A stretch of 64,000 nucleotides of DNA from Favolaschia claudopus. Its lineage: Eukaryota > Basidiomycota > Agaricomycetes > Agaricales > Mycenaceae. Position 1 is the first letter of the stretch, and the number at the start of each line of letters is the position of its first letter. Location of the stretch: contig JAWWNJ010000073.1 of the NCBI GenBank assembly GCA_037176885.1, forward strand, positions 434,001 through 498,000. The letters are read 5' to 3'. The translations under genes were made by a program, and so were the position numbers. The notes under the pieces were generated by a model. The model saw nothing but the letters and a program-made list of their open reading frames with translations. It had not been told where the DNA came from and ran no database searches. Of this stretch, positions 37,907 through 47,721 are shown piece after piece.

Positions 37907-40129
37907 ATGGGTTCTACAGCGCATCCTGAGCTGCATTCGCTGCTAAACAATCTCAGAAACATACACGACGCTCTCCTCAATTTTAAACCGCTCGTTGGAT
38001 TGCCCCCAATCCTTGATTCGTCTACTGATGCGGATTCAAACGATGACGGGCAATGGTTGCGCCATGAAAACATTCCAGGCGTAAAAAAGCTGCGGGAATC
38101 AATAAAGTTTGACATAGATATCCTAGACAAGGCAGGTTTGCCAATTTTCCGCGTCGCAACACTTTCTTTATCAGAAGAACAGTAGTTTCTGTCAGGTCCA
38201 GCTGCAGAGCATGAGCCGCCAATATCGTGAGTGATTTTCAATGTCAAATGTCAATTCTGTACAGCGACCGGGGGACGATTCGGGGACATTACATGAATTC
38301 TGCGTCGGCGAGTCGTTGGACGTCGAAATAACGAAGCACATATTGCGATTGGAATCGATACGCCCCCCAATGTGGTGAAACAGTTGCTTGTGGAATCGAG
38401 TCTGCGATTGAGCTCTCCGATTTTGAAATCGGATTCTATGAGAGCAGCTTTGCGAAGCATTGAAGTTTTCTGTGACCCCTTGACGTGCTTGTGTGCTTGA
38501 GAATTATCTTGATTCTCTTACTCTCTTCGTCCAGCTCTCGAACAGGCGCCTTTCGCTGATTTCATTTTCGTTAGCACGCACGCCCCATATCTAGTCTCCG
38601 TTTATCACGAAATTCTGTCTGCCCCACCACCTGTTGTTTCTGTCTTCAAATTTTTGCAACTCAGTGGCCCCGCCACCGATCGCCGACATCAGAAGGGCGC
38701 AAAGAGACCTCCGTCGACAAAGGTCGATGTCGTTGCGGACAACGGTAGGCGGTGGATCCGCATAAATACGTGAGCTGCTCCGCTGCTGTCTTTTTTTCTC
38801 GTTCTCACACCGAACAGAATCAAAAACGCCGGCATCCTCGCCGAACTGCGCGAAATTGACTCCTACCTAACCGACTCCGAGTCCGATTTGGACTCCGACG
38901 ATCCGGACTACAGGCCGAGTCTCGCGCAAACTGAATTCGATAACTCCATCCTCCAGATGGGTCGCGGTCTCATCGAAGCTGCCAACGCTAATCCAATAAG
39001 CGGAGAACGCCCCCGCGTCACACTACGACTCACCCGCCTCGACGTCTCCCCCTTCCGCGCTAACGGCGAGCCGAACGACCACCGGATAGCGCACACCGTT
39101 CAATGCCTCCGTGATATGGGCATCGACGTCGAACTGGGCGAGCGGCAGGAACCCGCGATACCTTTATCGTTGCTGAAGAGCCCGACGCCTCCCCAGGGTC
39201 CACTGCAGCCCACCAGACAAATCAATCTCGACCTCTCTGTTCTCCTTGCACTCGTCTCAGATGTGACTCATTCACCCCTCCCTTCTTCGGTCGAAGAGGC
39301 AACCACACGGTTCCTCCCGCCGCAACAATATCGCGACTGGAAATCCGCAGGCGGACCAGAACCAATTCCGCAAGACGTCGCACGGCACCGTCGGGCGCTT
39401 ACAACTCACGTCCTGCAAGAAATGGGCAAAGGCCTCCTGCAGCAAATCAGCGATCACATCGCCACCCTCCCCGGGCCGCTCGAATTCTGGACGAGCGACG
39501 AGGCGCGCGAGCGATGCATGCGCATCGTGACGAGAATAGGCGGCGAGCGCGAGGTGCGGAGAGCCGAGGCTTTGTTCCCTTCTGATCCGACCTCCATCAC
39601 GAACGACGAGGCGGAGGCTTTGTTCTGGCAGGACTCTCGCTACCCAAGAAACTTCATATCTCTCCTCCCAGTCCGATTGTACCCCACGCCCTCAGACTCA
39701 CTCGTCGAAGGCTCCCCCGAACCACATTCCCCGTTCTTCCGCTCGATGACTAAGGTGTGCCGGGACTTGTTGGCTCAGGAAAATACATCTGCACCCGAGC
39801 CGACGCTATCCACCATTGGAGTTGATGAGGCCGGCGAATCCATTGGAGACGCCGATACACAACAACAGCCCGCTGCTCCAGGTACAACTAAGTTCAACTC
39901 GAAACTCTCCCCGCCTGCGGTCAAAAGCATGTTGCGCGGCGCAGAGTTAGGTTGGACTACTCTTACCACTACCAAGTCGAGCGTCAAGGCGTTGTTACGC
40001 GAGATGAACACAGCACGTCTCGCGGGTCGGCTTGTCCTAGACGCGGGGGAGGAATCAGCGAGTGCCCTGCCGGAGACCGCTGCTGCGCTTTGGATTGTGG
40101 ATGCACGAAATTTGCAGTGTTTCATCTGA
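37907..40129 (+). CDS. DUF1308 (C7orf25-like) protein
   Basis: Conserved eukaryotic protein of unclear function. N-terminal exon (37907 to about 38180) reads MGSTAHPELHSLLNNLRNIHDAL..IPGVKKLRESIKFDIDIL, the helical N-domain typical of the family. Middle exons give DDSGTLHEFCVGESLDVEITKH and YLVSVYHEILSAPPPVVSVFKFLQ, then KVDVVADNGRRWIRI joined to IKNAGILAELREIDSYL. The long last exon carries the DUF1308 core INLDLSVLLALVSDVTHS, the metal-independent PIN-like-looking segment LEFWTSDEARERCMRIVTRIGGEREVRRAEALF, LFWQDSRYPRNFISLLPVRLYP, and ends ALWIVDARNLQCFI. Length about 560 aa. Two mid-gene introns between 38180 and 38560 are not fully resolved. Its tight head-to-head pairing with NOG2 suggests shared expression. 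Confidence 0.78.
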
Positions 40130-40391
40130 GGTGAATGTATCTATGTGCAGGTGTAGATGTTGTTGTGCTGCGCATACTTAGACTCGTATCTTGCTTATCT
40201 TACTGTACACAGGCATGTCGATGTAAAAGTGTACATGTATTCGTCCCCGTACAATCCGCCGCAAACAATACTGCAAGCCCACATGGCTTTGATTTTTCCG
40301 TCAAATTCCTGCAGCGCTTCAGTGGCGATAACGCACGACATTGCTCGGCCATTGGAAGAACGGATACGGAGGAAAGAAAGCATCCGGGAGC

Positions 40392-40427
40392 GGTTACCGC
40401 CTTGGGGTTGATATTGTTGATATGTCA
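40392..40427 (+). promoter_or_regulatory. Dispersed 35-bp motif, copy d, at the start of the APH-like gene
   Basis: Reads GGTTACCGCCTTGGGGTTGA then TATTGTTGATATGTCA. It is one of the best-preserved copies, but the downstream gene is an APH-like kinase, not an RNase III-like gene. The chosen ATG of that gene (40422) lies inside the motif. Confidence 0.6.
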
Positions 40428-41315
40428 CAGCCTCACGGTCAACTGGCCTGGTGCGCGAATGCGCTCTCCACCGCCTTCCGGCGTATCCTTATCACCTGCG
40501 CCCCCATCTGCCGCACCATTCTACCGTGCGTGTCCTCTCAACGGCGTCTCCGCCTGTATCGTCTCCTGCTCGGTCCCGCGATAGACGGGTTTCCCGTCTA
40601 CCCCTTCCGCTTTGGTATCCCTCTCGTCCTCAAAGAAACGAACCGAACGGTCTCAACTGAAGCACATGCCCTGCTTTCTCTCAACAAGCTCTTCCCCCAC
40701 CCACTCATCCCAATCCTGATCGACTCCTTCCAGATCGACGGCGTAACCTGGACGCTCATGACGAAACTTCCCGGGTGCGGCATGGACGAAGTTCACGAAA
40801 AACTCACCGACGACCAGATAGCCCTCATCTGCGGCCAAGTCCTCACCGCCATGCGCGACCTCTGGCGTGTCCCGCAGCCGTCCGAACTCGGGGGACAGGT
40901 GATGGTCAGCGCGAGCGGACATGGCCTCATAAGTCCGCGCACCTTCTTTGAATTTGTTGGCAAACCGCGCGCGAGTATAGCTGAATGCTTCAAAACCGTG
41001 ATAGACGATTGGGACGACCAGCCCCCGGCGCTCAGGGAGGTCCTCACTAATGATCGCGTTGTGTGGGTGCATGCGGATCTTTGCATGCGGAACATCTTGG
41101 TCACGCCGCACGATGGGAGGCTTTCGGGCATAGTCGACTGGGAAGACACTGCGTGGTTGCCCCGGAGCTGGCTCCTGCACATACTGCGACAAAAACGGGT
41201 GGGTTGCACGGGACGATGGTGGCGCTACTGGAATAAAGAACAACGCTTTGAGCCCGAACTGGAGGAAGCCTATAGCGCAGGAAAGGAAATGCTAACATAC
41301 TATTTGGCTCCATAA
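40422..41315 (+). CDS. APH-like (aminoglycoside phosphotransferase fold) kinase
   Basis: Fungal small-molecule kinase of the APH/choline-kinase fold; the substrate is unknown and need not be an antibiotic. Seen in one open frame: RLRLYRLLLGPAIDGFPVYPFRFGIPLVLKE with the ATP-binding lysine in LVLKE, EAHALLSLNKLFPHPLIP, WTLMTKLPGCGM (hinge), the catalytic loop VWVHADLCMRNILV (H-x-D-L-x-x-x-N), the metal-binding SGIVDWEDTAWLP in place of DFG, and WWRYW towards the end. Stop after YYLAP at 41315. The start is uncertain: the frame is open from 40341, and 40422 (MSQPHGQL) is the first reasonable ATG. The first 50 residues do not look like a conserved domain, so a later or spliced start is possible. 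No introns needed after 40422. Confidence 0.8.
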   Translation: MSQPHGQLAWCANALSTAFRRILITCAPICRTILPCVSSQRRLRLYRLLLGPAIDGFPVYPFRFGIPLVLKETNRTVSTEAHALLSLNKLFPHPLIPILIDSFQIDGVTWTLMTKLPGCGMDEVHEKLTDDQIALICGQVLTAMRDLWRVPQPSELGGQVMVSASGHGLISPRTFFEFVGKPRASIAECFKTVIDDWDDQPPALREVLTNDRVVWVHADLCMRNILVTPHDGRLSGIVDWEDTAWLPRSWLLHILRQKRVGCTGRWWRYWNKEQRFEPELEEAYSAGKEMLTYYLAP

Positions 41316-41489
41316 ACTCGATACTACCAGTGTATCGTAGTTCGCTGACAGGCTGGAGTCGGAGGAGGTCTTGGTACAGTCGTCATTGTCCTAGCCATTG
41401 TGACGGCGCCTGCCAGTCTGACCGCTCCAACGTATCCGTCTGTAGTTATATGTATTAGGTAGCGGTAGCATTCCCGACGGCTCATTGAT

Positions 41490-42017
41490 TTGTTTCTCGA
41501 TTCAAAATTCTGTACTAGTACGGGTATATTCGCACTGTATGAGCCGAATGGACTGACAACTAACAGGCTGCGAGTCCTCTTCACTCCCCGAGGGTGCCTG
41601 ATCCAAAGACTGGGAGTCCCTGTCATCGGATATTTCAAAGTTTCCTACTACAAAGGCGATGCCGTCTCGGACCCGAAAGCCTTCGCAAAGAGATGCCCGC
41701 CAGTGGCCTCGGGCGGAACAGCGTCCAAAAACTTTGTAAAAGAGGTGGTCAAGGTCTTCTCTGATGAGACTCGAGCGTAGTCTCCCAGAGGCAGAGTCAG
41801 AGAGTGAGCCAACCTGCGCAAGCTACGGATCCCTATCTGACAAGGAATATCCTGAGTAACACGAAGGTTGAAGGGAATTGGTCTACTCTGCCTCTGGGAG
41901 ACTACTCGAGCGGGTGATATGATAGATCGGATCTATAATCGCACTCTTGTGGCGTTGGCAGAAGCAAGAGCGAACGAATTATACCGTTGCAGCATCGAGA
42001 TGCTTGAGGAGGAGTAG
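41490..42017 (+). pseudogene. ORF interrupted by a hAT-type MITE
   Basis: An open frame from 41490 reaches ...KNFVKEVVKVFSDETRA and is then stopped by TAG, the first three bases of the inserted MITE (41778). If the 127-bp element and one copy of its 8-bp target duplication are ignored, the same frame continues directly with GDMIDRIYNRTLVALAEARA...EMLEEE to a stop at 42017. The continuing frame on both sides is evidence that it was coding before insertion. I do not recognise the protein. A GVP-Y-x-x-V-S-type segment (GYFKVSYYKG) and an amphipathic C-terminus are the only features. The 5' end is not defined. Confidence 0.5.
41778..41904. mobile_element. 127-bp hAT-type MITE with 8-bp target duplication
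   Basis: Ends TAGTCTCCCAGAGGCAGAGT and its exact inverse ACTCTGCCTCTGGGAGACTA (20-bp perfect TIRs). The flanks are CTCGAGCG at 41770-41777 and again at 41905-41912, an 8-bp duplication typical of hAT transposition. There is no coding capacity. Confidence 0.85.
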
Positions 42018-42560
42018 GAGGATAGACTCGAGTGGTTCAAGGACCTAGCCAAGGTATGACAGGAACACGAGAGGATATCCAGGCTTTGGCCCCTTCACAC
42101 AACCTCTCCATCCGTATTGTCCTGTCTGTCTCGTCGAACTATTTGTATTTAGAGCCATTGTGTCTGTGAATTGAATGCGACCTTTTGTGAATAAGGTTGG
42201 GATCGTATCCTGCTCGAGTTGATTTCCGACGCTTTCCTGAGCTCTGGAAACAAACACGCGAGCGAGGTTTGAAACCGACTCTGCGCTGGGTTTGAAGTTC
42301 AACGTCTATAGTGTACTTTCAGTAACTTCTCAAAGCACATTCCTTATCGAACGTTGCCTCTTGCCAGAAGACGGTCTAGGCGAAGTGGTCAAGGTCTGCG
42401 TGCCAGATATCGAGCGGTTCATCTGATGAATGAGCTGCCTGTGTATCAGGACGCATCGCCGTAAACAGCCCAGCTCGAAGAATACTTCCATAGAGCCCAA
42501 GCGTAACTTAGGTAGAACCTTCTAGACAACGACAGACTCGCACTGAAGGTAGAACGTGTT

Positions 42561-43543
42561 CTATAATTTGGCTTGCTTCTGCAACAAATCGTAATCCTGC
42601 CACGGAAGACCGAGATACTGCCATACATAATGGAATCTGCGAGAGAAAAAAATATTAGAAATTCATGAAAACCCGTTAATGTGGCAAATCACCTATCACT
42701 CCCAAAGAAGGGCTCCTCTTTCCCCTCCGCATTCCGCACCATGATCCAGGGCGCACCAAACGCACCCAGCTCAAGCGCCTTCTTCGTATTCTCCAACAGC
42801 TTATCCTTCCACTTTTTATCTTTCGTAGCGGCCAAAATCGCGTCAGCCTCTTCGTCCGAAAAAAGTTTTTTGGCGGTCAGGAAGGAGCGGAAAGTGTCCG
42901 GTTCGCTCAGGTTGGTATGCGGTGGGATCCAATTTGCTTGGAAGAATGCGAGCCAGGCTTTCTCGAAAGTGCTTTGCGGGAAGGTTTCTTTGATGTAACA
43001 TAACGCGCGTTGGGGCTGGCAAAACAAAATTGCATCCAACGGAAGTCAGAGGAGTAACAAGAACGCGTACCAGCACTGTCATTATCGGGAAAAAGTCTGG
43101 GACCCGCAGCTCAGGGACACCGAAATACTTGATCGCGCGCGGAACCTCGAAGGCGCTACCGTATGCCTGTTTGGCGGGAAGGTTCCATGGGGGTTTGTTT
43201 CCTGGTGCGTCGCGTTAAGTACTTGTCGAAGATCCAAATGTGAAGCCGCCGCAGCCGGGGAAACAGTGGAATTCGTTCACCAGAGCCCACATTGACACCG
43301 CCCAAGAAAATCGGAGTAAAACTATAGGCAGTCCTGAAGTTAGGGAGCAAGTCATCAATTCCACAGGCCGCAACGCACTCGACTGTAACACCATGCGATG
43401 CGAGGAGTTCCTTTCGCTTGAGGAGGAAGACGTAAGCCAAGAAGCTATAGAGTGAAGCTAGAGAATTGAAGTTGAGGGCCGGATGGGATTAAGAGAGCGT
43501 GTCTTATACAGATGTCCAGATAGCATTCTATATGGCCAGCCAT
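42561..43543 (-). CDS. Kappa-class glutathione S-transferase / DsbA-like oxidoreductase
   Basis: Thioredoxin-fold transferase related to 2-hydroxychromene-2-carboxylate isomerase, in other fungi cytosolic, mitochondrial or peroxisomal. The start at 43543 gives MAGHIECYLDI, spliced to SSLYSFLAYVFLLKRKELLASHG, the kappa opening (D-x-x-S-P/L-Y-S) with the active-site serine. Then FTPIFLGGVNVGSG, NKPPWNLPAKQAY (glutathione/substrate contact), RAIKYFGVPELRVPDFFP, CYIKETFPQSTFEKAWLAFFQANWI, and the C-terminal thioredoxin half GAFGAPWIMVRN..EEPFFGSDR with the cis-proline-like PW, FHYVWQYLGLPWQDY, stop at 42561. About 220 aa in five exons. All usual motifs are present; nothing odd except short first exons. 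Confidence 0.86.
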
Positions 43544-44006
43544 TCGGTATATACTCTCGGGACCAGGGTCGATGTAGTGGTTCGTCACCGTGGTGGGAGA
43601 CTGACAAGAGACTGAGTTGCTCACTCGCCGGCTATTAAGTAGTACGTAACTAAAGCCGGTAGGCGCTCTCCGCAATAATTCGTTTTGTTCTTCAGACTTT
43701 CCCCTCAAAAGTCAATCTATCGCAAGGCTGAATGCGATGGACCTGCAAATCAACCATCCTAATAGGCATATGTAGCTATTATAAGCTAGTGCGCTAAAAA
43801 CCTCATACAAGAGCTACAAATATTACAGTAAGTAATACAATAATCGACAACGACACGAACCAGCGGGTCTATTACAGCAGACCATAGCGTATCACATTAG
43901 GTACACACACACTCACAGTCCAGCGTCCTATTATGTCGAATCTCTAACCAAGTCCTTCGAAAGCAAGTCCAAGTCCGAGTCCCATTCCAGCACCAGTTAT
44001 AAATGT

Positions 44007-45029
44007 TTATCTGAGGCGCAATCCGCGCAAATTCTTCATCACATCGTCCATCCCCTGCGCCCCACTCCACTCCCCGCTCCATCCCTGCTCTTTCCTGTAA
44101 GTGTTGGCCGGCAGCGCATGAGGCGACGGCGATCGGGCGCTAGGACGCGGGGAAGTCGCACGCGACGGGGCAGAGTACTCGAAGTGCTGCGACAGATACC
44201 GCGTGTCGTCCGTAGAACGCGTAGTCGTCGACGGGCGCGGAGCGGGGGAAGGGGGAACGGGAACATATGTGTCGTCGGAAAAGGAAGCGTTCCAGGTTGG
44301 CGACGCCTTGAGGTAATGCGGCGAATGCGGGGAGGGTGGGTACGAAGATGGCCCAAGGTCGACCCAATCATCGTCGTTTCCTGCGGTCGAGAGGTAATAT
44401 TCGTGGGAAGCCTGGGCGGCTTCGCGGGTGGGTGAGGCGAGGGTCGTGCTGGCGATCGAGGCGTTCGACATACGACGCCGGTGGGGCTCGTGTGCAGGGG
44501 AAAGGGCTGAAAGAAGCGCGGGGACGACAGCGGGGCTTGGGCGCACGGTCTCTGCCTTGGAGAAGACGAGCTCAGGAGGGACATTAGTGCCCAGCGTGCG
44601 CACGAGCTTGGCCATCTTCTTGCGCCTGTCTACCACGATAGTCGGCGTGATGGGGGAAATCGGAAACGCAGGAGAGATGGGGGAAATGAGGCTGGTGGGA
44701 CGCGGGGATGCAAGGCGAAGCAGAAGAATGGGGCGCGGGGCATTCTGCGCGTACTTTTTCGTGGTTGCCTCGGGCACGAGGGCGGGATCTGCTGGGGCAA
44801 GGGAGGAAGAGCGGGGCTGAGCATCAGTAAAGATGCGTCCGCTGCGCTTCGAAGCGATGGAATTGTCGCTGGATATACTCGATATCGAGCTGTTGCGCGA
44901 ATGTAGACCATGGGATTCGAGGAGAACTGGAGTTTCGCCTAAGAGGGCACCGAGCTTTCGTGTGCTATGAATAAGATGTGCGCGATGGGTCTGTGGTAAT
45001 GCATGGGTCGTTGGCGGAAGCGTCGCCAT
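44007..45029 (-). CDS. Conserved unknown protein, Ser/Pro-rich
   Basis: Single-exon gene, 340 aa. The N-terminus HALPQTHRAHLIHSTRKLGALLGETPVLLE looks conserved, and a second ordered piece, VVDRRKKMAKLVRTLGTNVPPELVF, sits near residue 140. Both resemble short motifs I associate with unnamed basidiomycete proteins. The rest is low-complexity: RPTSLISPISPAFPISPITP, SYPPSPHSPHYL, PVPPSPAPRPSTTT, with many S-P sites, ending GMDDVMKNLRGLRLR. No signal peptide, membrane segment or coiled coil. Antisense frames are long because of the GC-rich codon bias and are not separate genes. Its promoter side (45030-45300) has a long pyrimidine-rich leader on the minus strand. Confidence 0.65.
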   Translation of the reverse strand: MATLPPTTHALPQTHRAHLIHSTRKLGALLGETPVLLESHGLHSRNSSISSISSDNSIASKRSGRIFTDAQPRSSSLAPADPALVPEATTKKYAQNAPRPILLLRLASPRPTSLISPISPAFPISPITPTIVVDRRKKMAKLVRTLGTNVPPELVFSKAETVRPSPAVVPALLSALSPAHEPHRRRMSNASIASTTLASPTREAAQASHEYYLSTAGNDDDWVDLGPSSYPPSPHSPHYLKASPTWNASFSDDTYVPVPPSPAPRPSTTTRSTDDTRYLSQHFEYSAPSRATSPRPSARSPSPHALPANTYRKEQGWSGEWSGAQGMDDVMKNLRGLRLR

Positions 45030-47115
45030 TGTAGTCGTGTCGAAAATTGTCGCTCGTCAAGAGGTGAGGTAGGATGAAAAGAGCAAGACAAAAACAAGAA
45101 GAATGAGGGAAAGAAAGGAAGGGAACTCGTCGAGAGTGAAAGAAACAAAGAATCGGGTTCGTCGTTAGACAGGTCTGCCTCATAAACGGGAAATCCATCA
45201 TGATCGAATGTCATTCGGCATCTTCTCATCACGGATGTATCATGTCTGTGCAGACAAATCAATGCCAATCAGAGAATCTCAACGTTGGCGTCTGCGAACT
45301 CACATTGTCGTCTCGGTCTGGTCCTACAGTTCTGAAGGCGACCCCGACTTAACGAAGGCCGATTCAAGGCGAGAAGAATCAGTAGCCTTCAATCCCCTGC
45401 GCTCCCGCCATCCCGGCGGCAATATGTCAACCTGGAGCTAGTTACTGGGATACAGACAATGTCGAGTTGTCATTGTGCGAGAATATTGGAGGGAATTGGT
45501 AGGCAACCCGTTATTTCGTCTGTGATGTGGTAAGATCGGAAATTTCGAAGCCTTGGCTCTTCAAACCATCCGATTCATCGAGCTCGTTCATCTCTGTTAA
45601 ACGCGTGCAATCTTCCCTAATCTTCCATAGATGCAGAGGCCAGCCAAGTGGTTGGCGTTCGTTTGATCAGCGGCACACATGTTGTCGTCGGCTCCGAAAA
45701 TTCGGGAGGGCGTATCGAGCATCCAGACTTGCCAAGATGAGAGAAGAAAACCGGGTGTATCTTTGGAAGGTCAAGATTTTGTAACTCGTCCCGATCAGCG
45801 TCGTCCAATTGAATATCCGTTGGAGCTTCCCTAGCGCGAGGATTCAACACTTGAGACCGTTGCCGATAGTGAGGCGGTTGTCTGCTGCTCCTCTTTTGCG
45901 CGAGTAGGATGTCCAGCTCAGTGAAGACGAAGAACAGCGTCATAGGCTTCGTCTCGTCGAATTCGCGTCTTGCAGTTGTTCGGTGTTCTCCCAGTTCACG
46001 GGTTGAGAGCCGTGCGCCTAACAGAGGCATCTTGGAGGCATCCACAAAGATATGATTCCTGTGCTCATGGCGGCAGGAGCGTCGACTCAAACTCAGCCAT
46101 ACAGTGACTGACTTTTGCTATCTGCTTCGTGTCACTGCCGCTGCTCCGCGTTGCTCGCCCGGAAGACCCCGGGCCGTGCGTCTCAATTGCGCAGCCAAAA
46201 GTTCTGAATATGTTTTCTACCCTGGATTTTTTTGTAACGTCCTGCAAGGAAACACAGAAAGAACTCAGATCATTGGCTTTTCTTCGAGTCTTCCAGTTGC
46301 TCATGCCTTGAATTGAAGAGGTTCTCTGGATGATATACACTCGTTCTCTTGTCTAACTGCTAGCATCCTATGAATCCAACCTACTTGCACCTTCTGTACC
46401 AGAGTGCCATCCCACAAAAGCGTGCAATTGAAGCTAGACGCATCGTCGAGACTACCTGCGACCCGCTTTCCTCTCATACCGCAACAATCCCGACTAAAAT
46501 AGCTGTTGCCCGGGGCCTGGCGCCAGAATTTCTATTGTCTGTCTCCTTTACCTCGATATCTGGTCTGGTTATATCTCCATTTCCTTCCAGCTCCAGACTA
46601 CCTGAGCATCTCGTCTCAGACTCTCACTGGGATAAAATCCCTTTTTGTTTGCATTTCGAGTCGTTCTCGCCTGAGGTTGTATTATTGTACACCCTGTATT
46701 GGGGTATCTGGCCGCGGTATCTCTCGCATCAATACTACCTCAGCCCACATGTACAATCCTGGCGTAATTGTTCGAGATATAGACTTCACGCATTTCATCC
46801 ATTTCTTTTGGAATATATTCAGTGGTCAGAGGCGTTCTAGTTTCTCTGATGGTAACGGAGGTTTTGCAGAAAGACAGTTGAATCGAGAACTGGAGAATTA
46901 CATAGACGAAGAAGACTGTCCGAGTCCGACAATGATGATGTGAAAAAAAACGAAACAAAAAAGAACGCGATTGCGAAGGACTAGGGAACATTGCCCTGGT
47001 TTCCTAGCTGCCGCTCGCAGCGACGTTGACAGTTTATCGTCAAGTGCACGAGTGCCCCCAACCCTCACGTGCGCCGAGTGAGTTTACTGCGTACAGATGG
47101 TTGAACCAGGATGAT
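45030..47115. other. Region without a confident gene
   Basis: A minus-strand pair of frames at 45617-46340 (with FDETKPMTLFFVFTELDILL and IQLDDADRDELQNLDLPKIHP) could be exons of an unknown gene. A plus-strand frame at 46506-46943 ends ERQLNRELENYIDEEDCPSPTMMM and has a hydrophobic middle. Neither matches a family I know and no start is compelling. Confidence 0.35.
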
Positions 47116-47197
47116 CTCCAGCGGGAATCGAACCCACCAGGCCGTCATTGGGAGAAGTGATGGCCGCTGCAGCGTTGTAACCCGCTGAGCCATGGAG
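47116..47197 (-). pseudogene. tRNA-like sequence with perfect A-box and B-box
   Basis: The minus strand reads CTCCATGGCTCAGCGGGTTA..., with A-box TGGCTCAGCGGG and B-box GGTTCGATTCC in a good T-arm (GTGGG/CCCGC). The ends CTCCA/TGGAG pair. Length 82 nt suggests a class II (long variable arm) tRNA or one with an intron: GGCCATCACTTCTCCCAATG with ACGGCC can form an extra hairpin. I cannot find a clean anticodon arm, so it is either a pseudogene or an unusual tRNA. It points away from RNase III-like paralogue 3. Confidence 0.5.
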
Positions 47198-47504
47198 TAG
47201 TTATTACTACTTGAAAACATACAGACGAGAGGGCTTGTGGACCGAGCACAAAATGAGAGGACTTTGATTGGCAACGTACTAAAATAATTCAGGGAAACTT
47301 TGTTGCCGGAAACGTGGCTAAAAGTGAAATGCGAGTCGATGAAACTCGATTTGTTGCATGTAGGAGTAAGTGTACTACAGTACCGTGTTGCAGTGCTGCA
47401 ATGAAATTGCACAATTCTACTAGTAGCAAGCTTCCCTGAGAAACCTCATACCTCGATAGAGTCCCCCAACCTACAGAGCCATCGTTCAGCCTTAAACATC
47501 AACA

Positions 47505-47539
47505 GTTACTGCTTTGGGGTCGATATTGTTGATACGTCA
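47505..47539 (+). promoter_or_regulatory. Dispersed 35-bp motif, copy e, upstream of RNase III-like paralogue 3
   Basis: Reads GTTACTGCTTTGGGGTCGAT then ATTGTTGATACGTCA, 182 bp before the ATG. Downstream are ACTCCCACGACGCGC and two ACGCGTC boxes (about 47590 and 47619). Confidence 0.65.
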
Positions 47540-47721
47540 AACGGGCGGAGATATCAGACAAGGACTCCCACGACGCGCTTCGGAATCGAGACGCGTCGGG
47601 TGACGTAAGACTACAAACACGCGTCAATTCGTCACACCGTGACATTACTGGTTTGCTCTCCACCACCACGACCGGAACGCTGTAGGCGATACCTCATTAT
47701 CCACGATATATCACCCTGCCA

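Noticed and set aside
41759..41777. CTGATGAGACTCGAGCG resembles the core of a hammerhead ribozyme
   Set aside because: No GAAA/CGAAAC partner at the right distance and no closing stems; the stretch is better explained as ORF plus the 8-bp target duplication of the MITE.
44118..44820. Long plus-strand ORFs opposite the gene at 44007-45029
   Set aside because: Arg/Gly-rich antisense shadows produced by strong third-position G/C bias of the real gene.
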